Assembly (NCBI GenBank): GCA_030590185.1 | Contig: JAUUZB010000306.1 | Span: 1-5,933, forward strand | Origin: Deltaproteobacteria bacterium | GTDB taxonomy: Bacteria > Myxococcota > XYA12-FULL-58-9 > JAUUZB01 | Length of the DNA stretch: 5,933 bases | Direction: 5' to 3' | Shown: in pieces, positions 1-5,933 of the stretch | Numbering within the stretch: position 1 is the stretch's first letter | How the letters are laid out: every line of letters starts with the position of its first letter | Made by a program: the position numbers and the translations under genes | The notes under the pieces: generated by a model | What the model was told of the DNA's origin: nothing | The model's input: the letters and a program-made list of their open reading frames with translations, nothing else | Database searches by the model: none

Positions 1-2175
1 GAGTCGTACGACCTCGACTGCGATGGCGTGAAGGGGGGGCCGTTCGACACCAACGGCGACGGCGTGATCGAGGAGGGCGAAGTCGAGAGCGAAATCGAAG
101 TTGAAATCGAGAAAGCCTATCGCGTCTACGACTTCGGTGAGTACATCTACCTCGACCGCGCCTCGGCGCAACCCGGCCTGTGGATGGAGGATCAGAACCA
201 CGACGGCGTGTGCGACGTCCGGGACTGCCAACGCTGCTGGGACAGGAACAAGAACAACATCTGTGACCTCAACGAGGATGTGGATGATGTGATCGGTTGC
301 GACATCAGCGACTGCGAAGCTCAGAAGTGCGATGGGGGCGCCTGCGCCGCCGAGGGGGAAAACAAGCGGGTCTATTTTTGCTGGGACCAGCAGCTGCCGG
401 AGGACGACGCGGCGTTGGCGAGCTACACCCCCACCTGCGATCCGGGCGACGACAGCAACAACGACAACCTCTGCGGCCTCGCGGATTGCTCCCCGGTGTG
501 GGACCGCGACCACGACTTTGAATGCGACAATCCCTGGGACTCGACCAACCAGACCTTCCTCGACGCCGTCGGTGATCCGATCCTGCGCGAGAACTTCGAC
601 GACGACCTCGCCTTTGCCGCGGTCTACAACCCGGCACGCCAAACCTCCGAGGACAACAACCGGGACGGGCACTGCGACTTTGGCGACTACCGGCCCAGCT
701 TGATCAACACAGGCGGCGTGGCACGGGCGGCCACCCTCCAAAAGCAGATCATGGCCAAGCACGAGGGCGTGGCGCTGCTGCGCCTCGACTCCGGCGACGC
801 CTTCCAGGGCGCGCCGCAGTACAACCTCTATCGAGGTGAGCTCGAGATGCGCGCCATCCAGAAGCTCGGCATGGACGCCATGGCGGTGGGGAACCACGAG
901 TTCGACAGCGGCGCCGCGCAGCTCGCCAAGGTCTATCAAAAGTCCGGCGGCTTCCCCTTGATGGCCGCCAACTACGTTTTCGACGAGGAAGACGACAAGG
1001 GGATGCGCGCCATCATCTCCCCGTACTACATCTTCCGCCGCGGCCAGCTCGTCATCGGCATCGTCGGGTTGGGCAACGACTCCTCCCTGACCTCCATCTA
1101 CGAGGCCGGCGGCAGCCTCGGCTTTAACGCCCTGGAGCCGATGGGCATCGCCCAACGTTACGTCGACATGCTGCGACCTCAGGTCGACGTGATCATCCTG
1201 TTGACCCACCAGGGGCTCGACGGGGACTTTGAGCTCGCCGAGACGCTCACCGGGGTCGACATCATCCTCGGCGGTCACCACCACGTCATCCTCGACCCGG
1301 TCAAAGTGATGTTCGCCCCGGACGGCCGCGAGGTGCTCGTGGTGCACAGCGGCGTCAACTACAAGGTGTTGGCCGAGCTCGAGGTGATGGTGGCCGATAA
1401 GAAGGTGGTCTGGCACCGCTACCAAACCCACGCCATCACCGACGCCGTCCCAGAGGACCCGCAGATGAACGCCATCCTCTATCCCTATATCCAGGGGTTG
1501 GCCTACGCCCAGGATCTGAACAAGGTCGTCGGCCGCACCAGCTCCACCATCAAGCGGGTCGATGCGAACGGCGGCGACTCACCGCTCGGCAACATCCTCA
1601 CCGACGCCATGATTCAGCACGAGCTCTCCCGCTCGCACTTCGCCATGACCAACAGCCTCGGTATCCGCGCCGATATCCCCACCGGCGACATCGCCTACTC
1701 GAAGCTCTACGAGGTCTTCCCGTTTGAGAACACCATCGTGACGCTGTATTTGTCCGGCAAGGAGATCAAGGAGCTGTTCGACTACGTGGCGCGCCGCTCC
1801 TCGAGCCGCGGTTGCAAGACCCAGGTGCAGGTCTCGGGGATGCAGATCATCATGGACTGCAGCCCGGAGCCGGAGCTGGTCGAGCGCTACAACTCCTACG
1901 CCCTCACCCAGCACCTGGAGATCGGCTCGACCGTCATCGTCGACGACTACGAGCTGCTCCAACCGAACATGATCTTCAAAATGGCGACCAACGATTATGT
2001 CGGTCGCGGCGGATCCGGCTTCGACATGCTCGAGCGCAACACCACCCGCCTCGACACCTCGGTCTCCCTGCGCGACGCGGTGGTCGAGTTCTTCCAGGCC
2101 AAGGGAGAAATCGATCCGATGGACTTCACCACCGGACTCGGTGGTTCCCAGAAACGCATCGAGATGAGGAATTAG
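1..2175 (+). CDS. 5'-nucleotidase / metallophosphoesterase with calcium-binding-like repeats (5' end missing)
   Basis: Probable secreted 5'-nucleotidase of the UshA type, releasing phosphate from nucleotides outside the cytoplasm. The frame is open to base 1, so the true start lies upstream; 724 residues are visible. Residues 1-230 are Asp- and Cys-rich (15 Cys) with an EF-hand-like loop and six repeats. The catalytic domain follows: GGVAR (about 238), GD-AFQG (265), GNHEFD (297), TH-G (402) and GGHHH (424), the metal-ligand motifs of the family. The C-terminal nucleotide-binding domain shows GN-LTDA (530), a QVSGM segment flanked by two Cys, and ATNDYVGRGGSGF (about 662), equivalent to the substrate-binding region of UshA. 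The first family motif (N-D-x-H-G) is not seen and is presumably upstream of the window, which would make the repeat region an insertion. The C-terminus has no membrane anchor or sorting signal. Export is inferred from Cys content and family habit, since the signal peptide is out of view. The stop lies 9 bases before the next gene. Confidence 0.93.
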   Translation, partial: ESYDLDCDGVKGGPFDTNGDGVIEEGEVESEIEVEIEKAYRVYDFGEYIYLDRASAQPGLWMEDQNHDGVCDVRDCQRCWDRNKNNICDLNEDVDDVIGCDISDCEAQKCDGGACAAEGENKRVYFCWDQQLPEDDAALASYTPTCDPGDDSNNDNLCGLADCSPVWDRDHDFECDNPWDSTNQTFLDAVGDPILRENFDDDLAFAAVYNPARQTSEDNNRDGHCDFGDYRPSLINTGGVARAATLQKQIMAKHEGVALLRLDSGDAFQGAPQYNLYRGELEMRAIQKLGMDAMAVGNHEFDSGAAQLAKVYQKSGGFPLMAANYVFDEEDDKGMRAIISPYYIFRRGQLVIGIVGLGNDSSLTSIYEAGGSLGFNALEPMGIAQRYVDMLRPQVDVIILLTHQGLDGDFELAETLTGVDIILGGHHHVILDPVKVMFAPDGREVLVVHSGVNYKVLAELEVMVADKKVVWHRYQTHAITDAVPEDPQMNAILYPYIQGLAYAQDLNKVVGRTSSTIKRVDANGGDSPLGNILTDAMIQHELSRSHFAMTNSLGIRADIPTGDIAYSKLYEVFPFENTIVTLYLSGKEIKELFDYVARRSSSRGCKTQVQVSGMQIIMDCSPEPELVERYNSYALTQHLEIGSTVIVDDYELLQPNMIFKMATNDYVGRGGSGFDMLERNTTRLDTSVSLRDAVVEFFQAKGEIDPMDFTTGLGGSQKRIEMRN
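46..81 (+). other. EF-hand-like calcium-binding loop
   Basis: The encoded 12 residues DTNGDGVIEEGE fit the canonical EF-hand/dockerin loop: D at 1, N at 3, D at 5, G at 6, I at 8 and E at 12. It is preceded by a second acidic stretch (DLDCDG, about 13-30). No clear flanking helices are evident on the N-terminal side. It may belong to a dockerin-like or thrombospondin-type-3-like calcium site rather than a true paired EF-hand. Calcium binding is inferred from the motif. Confidence 0.7.
190..690 (+). repeat. Six Cys/Asp-rich 13-residue calcium-binding-like repeats
   Basis: Six 13-codon units share the pattern D-x-[ND]-x-[DN]-x-x-C-[DG]-x-x-D-C, with Cys always at position 8. They lie at 190-228, 241-279, 277-315 (degenerate, overlapping the previous unit by one codon), 451-489, 502-540 and 652-690. 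Two pairs (190/241 and 451/502) have the same 17-residue spacing and a shared W-D-R start to the second unit, suggesting duplication of a 30-residue module. The pattern resembles thrombospondin type 3 repeats, in which Asp/Asn carboxylates and carbonyls bind calcium and Cys residues form disulfides. DNA identity between units is low, so this is a protein-level repeat. Confidence 0.7.
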
Positions 2176-2179
2176 GAGG
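2174..2179 (+). promoter_or_regulatory. Shine-Dalgarno site overlapping the upstream stop codon
   Basis: The sequence aggagg shares its first two bases with the tag stop (2173-2175) of the nucleotidase gene. It is 2 bases from the ATG at 2182 and 5 bases from the ATG at 2185, which favours the second as the start. The overlap of stop and ribosome site suggests coupled translation of the two genes. Confidence 0.75.
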
Positions 2180-2184
2180 CGATG

Positions 2185-3405
2185 ATGAACCTGCGTATCC
2201 CAGCCATCGCGGTGATCGGATCTCTTGCCCTCCTCCTTTGGGCAGGCGGCTGTGTCAGCACCAAGGGCGAGGCACCGGTGAACACCGGGATGGCCTACCT
2301 AGAGGTCGCATTTGTGGGGGACCCAGAGCTCGGCACCGAGATCACTCCCCTGCCGCTGGCGGGCGAGTACAACTTCACCGTCGACGTCACGGCCCGCGAC
2401 CACGACCACGAGACCCACGAGGACTTCAACGGGGTGATCGAGCTCCGCCTGCAGTCGGCGCAGCTCACCACCGTCAGCCGGATCGAGCTGGTCGATGGCC
2501 TGGCCGAAAACGTGCCGGTGGGCTTTCGCTACGGCGCCGACCGCGAGGTGGTCACGGCCCACGAGGTGGAGCCCTGGACCGACACTGACGGCACCGCCAC
2601 CTGGCGGGACACGGGCAAGCTCGGCTTCTCCACGTCGATCTACCTGCCGCCCGCCACCATCGCCATGATCCAAGGTTCCCACGACGGCAACGCCCACACC
2701 GGGTTCATCTCCCGCTTCAATAAGCGCAACCTGAACCTCACCGGCCGCGACTTCGTGACGATCGCGGTGATCGAGGGTGGCCTCTACCTGCGGGACCCCA
2801 GCGCCAGCGAGTACGGGGCATTGTACCTCTACACCTACTCGACGCCCTACGTGGATGACGTTGCGTCGGACGCCACCACCACCTACCACGCCCTGGAGCC
2901 GGGCAGCATCATCGAGGAGGTCAACGGCTCGGTGTTCGAATTCTTCGGTTTTACCGAGATGAGTTTCCCGACCTTCAAGCCGAAGCGCTCACGCAGCGGC
3001 GCGGTGTTGGTCGATCTCAGTCGCATTCCGCCGGCCAAGGACATCACCGCTTTTTTGGACGCTGTGGCCGAGGCCGAGGACGATGACGCGGCCGCGGCCG
3101 TGGCCGAGGAGGAGCTCGAGAAGCACGAGAGCTCCCTGGTCACGGTCACCGACGTGGCGGTCGCCGAGTTCGATGAGAACGACTACTCCTTTGTGGAGCA
3201 CTACCAGTTCCCGCTCCAACGGGCGGGCGAGGGCGCCTTCATCATGGCCACCACCTTGAGCACGGCGCCGACCTTCTCACCGATCACGAGCAAGGGCGTT
3301 GCCTTGGCCCGGGTGACCGGCGTTCTCAAGCAGCACCGCAGCTCGCGGCCCTCCACCTGGATTCTAGTCCCCCGCAGCATCGACGACATAGTTTACGCAG
3401 AATAG
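2185..3405 (+). CDS. Lipoprotein with Ig-like and OB-fold-like regions, secreted-nuclease-associated type
   Basis: Predicted lipoprotein of 406 residues, function unknown. A basic, hydrophobic leader ends in LLLWAGGC, an acceptable lipobox with the lipidated Cys at residue 23; the following Val does not signal inner-membrane retention, so the outer membrane is likely. Residues about 60-130 look like an Ig-like beta domain (FNGVIELRL, then VDGLAENVPVGFRYG). Residues about 190-264 (FVTIAVIEGGLYLRD, ALYLYTYS, VNGSVFEFFGFTEMSFPTF) resemble OB-fold-like segments seen beside catalytic domains in secreted nucleases of the ExeM/NucH/YhcR kind. Residues 367-406 (VTGVL, then STWILVPRSIDDI) resemble the closing strand of the same fold. 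An Ala/Glu helix (286-315) separates the two halves. No nuclease catalytic motif is visible. The ATG at 2182 is an alternative start, but it sits only 2 bases from the ribosome site. The fold calls are from motif memory and are moderate at best; the lipoprotein call is firm. Confidence 0.85.
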   Translation: MNLRIPAIAVIGSLALLLWAGGCVSTKGEAPVNTGMAYLEVAFVGDPELGTEITPLPLAGEYNFTVDVTARDHDHETHEDFNGVIELRLQSAQLTTVSRIELVDGLAENVPVGFRYGADREVVTAHEVEPWTDTDGTATWRDTGKLGFSTSIYLPPATIAMIQGSHDGNAHTGFISRFNKRNLNLTGRDFVTIAVIEGGLYLRDPSASEYGALYLYTYSTPYVDDVASDATTTYHALEPGSIIEEVNGSVFEFFGFTEMSFPTFKPKRSRSGAVLVDLSRIPPAKDITAFLDAVAEAEDDDAAAAVAEEELEKHESSLVTVTDVAVAEFDENDYSFVEHYQFPLQRAGEGAFIMATTLSTAPTFSPITSKGVALARVTGVLKQHRSSRPSTWILVPRSIDDIVYAE

Positions 3406-3422
3406 CCCCCCGACAGTGGAGC

Positions 3423-3429
3423 AGAGGAG
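3423..3429 (+). promoter_or_regulatory. Shine-Dalgarno site for the beta-barrel gene
   Basis: The sequence agaggag lies 8 bases before the ATG at 3438, an ideal distance, and fixes that start, which also gives a proper signal peptide. The 32-base gap from the previous stop contains no convincing promoter or terminator, consistent with read-through from upstream. Confidence 0.75.
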
Positions 3430-3437
3430 TCATAGAG

Positions 3438-5318
3438 ATGAAGCAGCTATTGATCGCCGTCGCGATCTTGACCGTCAACGCCGTAGTCTGGGCGCAGGGC
3501 GAGCCCCCAGCCTCGAGTGACGTCGAAGAGATCACCGCCGCCGCCGAGGGTGCACCGGCCCAAGCCCCGGTCGTTGAGGCCGATGCGAAAGCGAAGGACG
3601 CCAAAGATGCCGCGGGCGCCGCCGTCGAGACGGAAGTCGCGGCCGAGCCCCTGCGGGACATGTCGCCGGAGCAGCTCGAGGCACTGATCAAGCGCCTGGT
3701 CCAACAGGAGTTGGCCAAGGAGCGAGGTGAAGGGGAGGGTTCCACCACGGGCGGCCTTGGGCAACTGGTGGGCGGCAATGCCGCACCCACTCAGCGGAAC
3801 ATGGAGGGCTTCATCCTCCCGGACTTCTCGAAGACAGGGATCACCTTCATCATGGGTGACGATAACCTCCGAGACGACAGCCAGTACTCGGTGAGCGCCG
3901 ACATCGGGCAACGCCCGGAGTACGAGGAGTTCTTCGATCGCTTCTATGGCTACTCCAACACCGCCGCCGCCTCCACCCGGTTGGCGCTCTACCACCAGCA
4001 GGATGGCTTGATTGAGAACCTCTCGACCCGCATCGGCCTAGCGTTCAAGCTCTACAGCAAGATGGACAACATCGACGACAGCCTGAGAACCGATTTGGTC
4101 GAGGACAAGTCCTTCATCGAGCTCGAGTACACCCTGTTTGAGGACCACCGCTTGATGCTCACCCTTTTCCCCTACAACGCCGATCGCATCGCCATCGGCT
4201 ACTTTCGTGGTTTGCGCTGGGGCACCCGGGACGTCTATCCGCAAGTCGATAAGAGCGCGGCTATCCCCGGCTTCCAGTTCCTTTACGGCCACGGCCCGAT
4301 CTCGGTCTACGGCGGGTTCAAGACCCACGCCCAGGACATCAAGGACAAGCTCAACACGGAGTTCGTGCCCAAGGAGACGGTCTACAGCGGGTTTGGGGGG
4401 GTTGCGCTCAAGGACCTGCACGGCCTGTCGGCCCACGTCCAGGCCGCTGTTGTCGACAAGGGAGAGAACCCGGTGATCGACGACGAAATGCTCGACGACC
4501 CCGGCGATGACCAGATCAACGCCTACGGTTTGAACCTCTTCGCCGAGTATGCGTTGGGCGAGCCGATCGGCGACCCGCTCGGCATCAACGCCTATCAGAG
4601 CCGGGAATGGATGAGCCCATCCTATGAAGGGGACTGGGCCTTCCGCGTCCGCGCCGAATACACGTACCTAGCTCAGCTCTTGGGCAACGGCGACTACCTG
4701 GCGTTCGAGGACGGTGATGTCGTTGAGCCTCGAACCGCGGTCGAGGATGCCCACGGTTTCGCGGTGGGAGCGGCCGGACGTTTCAGGATGTTCCGCTTGA
4801 TGGGGCTGTTTACGTTCCGGACCCTGTCCTTCCTGGTCTTTGATGCCCCCGGGGTCATTCCCTTCGAGACTGCCACCTCCTTGGCCGACACCAGCCCGGA
4901 AATAGCCGGCACGGTCCACGCCGACGCGCACTTTTCAATCTTCTGGTTTGGTGCCGGGTTCGGCGTGAAGATGCCGGCGACCTACACCATCGAAGAGGGC
5001 GGCCAGAACTACGTCTCGGTGTTCAAGGACCGCATCACCTCCAACACCCTCTCCTACGCCTTTGACCGCACCCGCAACGACCTCCCGCCGGGCGAGGAGG
5101 CGGCCGACATGTTCTTCGTCAAGGGGAACATCAAGGCGGAGGTATCAGAGTCGGTGTCGGCGATGGTGGAGTACACCTTCACCATGGACCACAACCGCGC
5201 CAAGTTGGTCGAATTCGTCGAAGGTGGCGAGGGCGCCGGCGTGTTCATCATGGACTGGGACGACGAGGCGGTGCGCAACATCCACGCCCTGGTGTTTTCA
5301 GTAGAGGGCCGCTTCTAA
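3438..5318 (+). CDS. Putative outer-membrane beta-barrel protein
   Basis: A 626-residue exported protein that I do not recognise as a named family. It starts with a signal peptide (MKQLLIAVAILTVNAVVWA, likely cleaved before Gln20, V-W-A motif). Residues 20-74 are an Ala/Glu/Pro-rich linker. Residues 75-97 (PEQLEALIKRLVQQELAKERG) form a likely short coiled coil, as found at the N-terminus of some trimeric porins. From about residue 130 to the end there are many alternating polar/hydrophobic strands rich in Tyr, Phe and Gly (for example RLALYHQQDG, STRIGLAFKLYSK, FRVRAEYTYLAQLLG, FFVKGNIKAEV, MVEYTFTMDHN) separated by acidic loops. The final residues LVFSVEGRF end in Phe, the usual outer-membrane assembly signal. 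These points support a porin-like or channel protein in the outer membrane; the substrate is not evident. It is the last gene of the apparent three-gene operon, and a nucleotide or phosphate role is only suggested by its neighbours. Confidence 0.83.
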   Translation: MKQLLIAVAILTVNAVVWAQGEPPASSDVEEITAAAEGAPAQAPVVEADAKAKDAKDAAGAAVETEVAAEPLRDMSPEQLEALIKRLVQQELAKERGEGEGSTTGGLGQLVGGNAAPTQRNMEGFILPDFSKTGITFIMGDDNLRDDSQYSVSADIGQRPEYEEFFDRFYGYSNTAAASTRLALYHQQDGLIENLSTRIGLAFKLYSKMDNIDDSLRTDLVEDKSFIELEYTLFEDHRLMLTLFPYNADRIAIGYFRGLRWGTRDVYPQVDKSAAIPGFQFLYGHGPISVYGGFKTHAQDIKDKLNTEFVPKETVYSGFGGVALKDLHGLSAHVQAAVVDKGENPVIDDEMLDDPGDDQINAYGLNLFAEYALGEPIGDPLGINAYQSREWMSPSYEGDWAFRVRAEYTYLAQLLGNGDYLAFEDGDVVEPRTAVEDAHGFAVGAAGRFRMFRLMGLFTFRTLSFLVFDAPGVIPFETATSLADTSPEIAGTVHADAHFSIFWFGAGFGVKMPATYTIEEGGQNYVSVFKDRITSNTLSYAFDRTRNDLPPGEEAADMFFVKGNIKAEVSESVSAMVEYTFTMDHNRAKLVEFVEGGEGAGVFIMDWDDEAVRNIHALVFSVEGRF

Positions 5319-5331
5319 CCGACCGCGGCCC
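5306..5331. repeat. GC-rich inverted repeat across the convergent gene ends
   Basis: A perfect 7-bp inverted repeat (gggccgc at 5306-5312, gcggccc at 5325-5331) with a 12-base loop spans the stop codon of the barrel gene (5316-5318) and most of the 18-base gap to the convergent gene. It could fold in transcripts from both strands. No T-tract follows on either side, so it is not a standard intrinsic terminator; it may slow polymerase, protect the 3' end, or be chance in GC-rich DNA. Confidence 0.35.
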
Positions 5332-5336
5332 CGCAC

Positions 5337-5933
5337 CTACCCGTACAACCGCGCCAACCGGGTCCCCGGGTAGTAGTGGGCCAGGATCGCCTCGTAGCCG
5401 CTCCCAGCGGCCGCCATGGCGGCTGCGCCTATTTGACACATACCAACCCCGTGCCCCCAGCCCGCGCCGCGCAGCACGAAGGCGTCCGGCCGTTCGGGCG
5501 GCCCCTCTGGGTCGACGACAAAAGCTGAGCTGTAGAGATGGCTGGTTGATAGGGCCCGGCGGATCTCGAGCTCCTTGCCGACCACCAGGCTGGCCGCTTC
5601 GCCCACGATGCGCAGCCGGGTCAACCTCCCGGACAGGCCGCGCTCGACCGGTTCCAGCGCGATGATCCGCCCAACCTCAACCCCCAGCTTCTCCTCCACC
5701 AAGGCGGTGGCGGCCTCGGCGGTCAGCCGGGTTTTCCAGCGGAAGAAGTCGCCGGTCTCGAGATCGTACTCATTGAGGACCTCGGCGAGGATGCGCTCGT
5801 CGGTGCAGTTGCAGTAGACCTTTGGTGGTTGCTCGATGAAGGCCCTCACCGCTTTTTCGTCGGTCAAGGGCGGCGCCGGCAGGGCGGGGTCGACACCGTC
5901 GGCCAAGGGCACCAGATACGGGACGGCGTCATC
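5337..5933 (-). CDS. SpoIID/LytB-domain protein, C-terminal part (5' end missing)
   Basis: The last 198 residues of a SpoIID/LytB (amidase-enhancer) family protein; the frame stays open to the window edge, so the start is outside. SpoIID proteins cleave glycan strands of peptidoglycan during spore engulfment in Firmicutes, while relatives in non-sporulating Gram-negatives have less certain cell-wall roles. Family marks here are the PYLVPLADGVDP segment near the visible N-terminus, FFRWKTRL (about 62-69), RGLSGRLTRLRI, LEIRRAL, and the hallmark GWGHGVGMCQIGA (bases 5424-5462), followed by GYEAILAHYYPGTRLARLYG at the C-terminus. A CNC pair replaces the usual simple turn before the RW motif. The catalytic Glu region of the family lies N-terminal to what is visible. 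A GTG at 5910-5912 lies inside the conserved domain and is not the start. The gene is convergent with the operon and probably unrelated to it. Confidence 0.88.
   Translation of the reverse strand, partial: DDAVPYLVPLADGVDPALPAPPLTDEKAVRAFIEQPPKVYCNCTDERILAEVLNEYDLETGDFFRWKTRLTAEAATALVEEKLGVEVGRIIALEPVERGLSGRLTRLRIVGEAASLVVGKELEIRRALSTSHLYSSAFVVDPEGPPERPDAFVLRGAGWGHGVGMCQIGAAAMAAAGSGYEAILAHYYPGTRLARLYG

Noticed and set aside
28..30. GTG as the start of the nucleotidase gene
   Set aside because: The frame is open upstream with the same acidic Cys-containing composition, there is no ribosome site or signal peptide, and the first catalytic motif is still missing.
91..111. Short direct repeat encoding EIEVEIE
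   Set aside because: It is a short low-complexity acidic stretch within the coding region, too short to be a repeat element.
664..672. D-G-H just 13 residues before GGVAR, at about the right distance for the D-x-H metal motif of the nucleotidase
   Set aside because: It sits inside the last Cys/Asp repeat (DNNRDGHCDFGDY), lacks the preceding hydrophobic strand and has Cys where the family has Gly. The match is probably coincidental, though a structure model should check it.
1812..2588. 258-codon + strand frame overlapping the nucleotidase and lipoprotein genes
   Set aside because: It is Arg/Pro/His-rich out-of-frame translation across two well-supported genes and lacks any domain pattern.
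2299..2889. 196-codon open frame on the - strand
   Set aside because: It is wholly antisense to the lipoprotein gene, with Val/Gly/Arg-rich low-information sequence typical of the mirror of GC-rich codons and no domain pattern.
3447..3995. 182-codon open frame on the - strand
   Set aside because: It is antisense to the signal peptide and linker of the barrel gene, which have good coding and export features; no recognisable motifs or ribosome site support it.
5354..5372. GC-rich palindrome-like sequence near the end of the SpoIID gene, as a terminator
   Set aside because: It lies inside conserved coding sequence (HYYPGTRL), and no T-tract follows.

Overview
The window is about 5.9 kb of GC-rich, gene-dense bacterial DNA. 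It holds three genes in tandem on the + strand and one convergent gene on the - strand; the two outer genes run off the ends. No rRNA, tRNA, CRISPR array or insertion sequence is visible. The gene content suggests a Gram-negative with an outer membrane: a lipoprotein with a lipobox, and a protein with a signal peptide, beta-rich body and C-terminal Phe. The protein styles (a Cys/Asp-rich calcium-binding region joined to a 5'-nucleotidase, an Ig/OB-fold-like lipoprotein, a Cys-containing SpoIID/LytB protein) recall deltaproteobacterial or myxobacterial-type genomes. That placement is inferred from memory of family style, not from a search.

Layout: (1) 1-2175 (+), the 3' part of a secreted 5'-nucleotidase/metallophosphoesterase, with about 230 residues of Cys- and Asp-rich calcium-binding-like repeats directly before the first visible nucleotidase motif. 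(2) 2185-3405 (+), a lipoprotein with an apparent Ig-like region followed by OB-fold-like segments resembling the non-catalytic parts of secreted nucleases. (3) 3438-5318 (+), a 626-residue putative outer-membrane beta-barrel protein with an Ala/Glu-rich N-terminal extension and a short predicted coiled coil. (4) 5337-5933 (-), the C-terminal 198 residues of a SpoIID/LytB-domain protein, a peptidoglycan-acting family.

Genes 1-3 are separated by only 9 and 32 bases and each of the last two has a clear Shine-Dalgarno sequence, so they probably form one operon whose promoter lies upstream of the window. All three products appear to be exported. My working hypothesis is a cell-envelope module for handling extracellular nucleotides or nucleic acids: a calcium-dependent nucleotidase, a surface lipoprotein with nuclease-associated folds, and a barrel as anchor or channel. 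The nucleotidase assignment is strong; the functional link to the other two rests on context. The SpoIID-like gene is convergent and looks unrelated to the operon. The gap between the convergent genes is 18 bases and holds part of a GC-rich hairpin without a T-tract. No gene-free stretch exceeds 300 bases.
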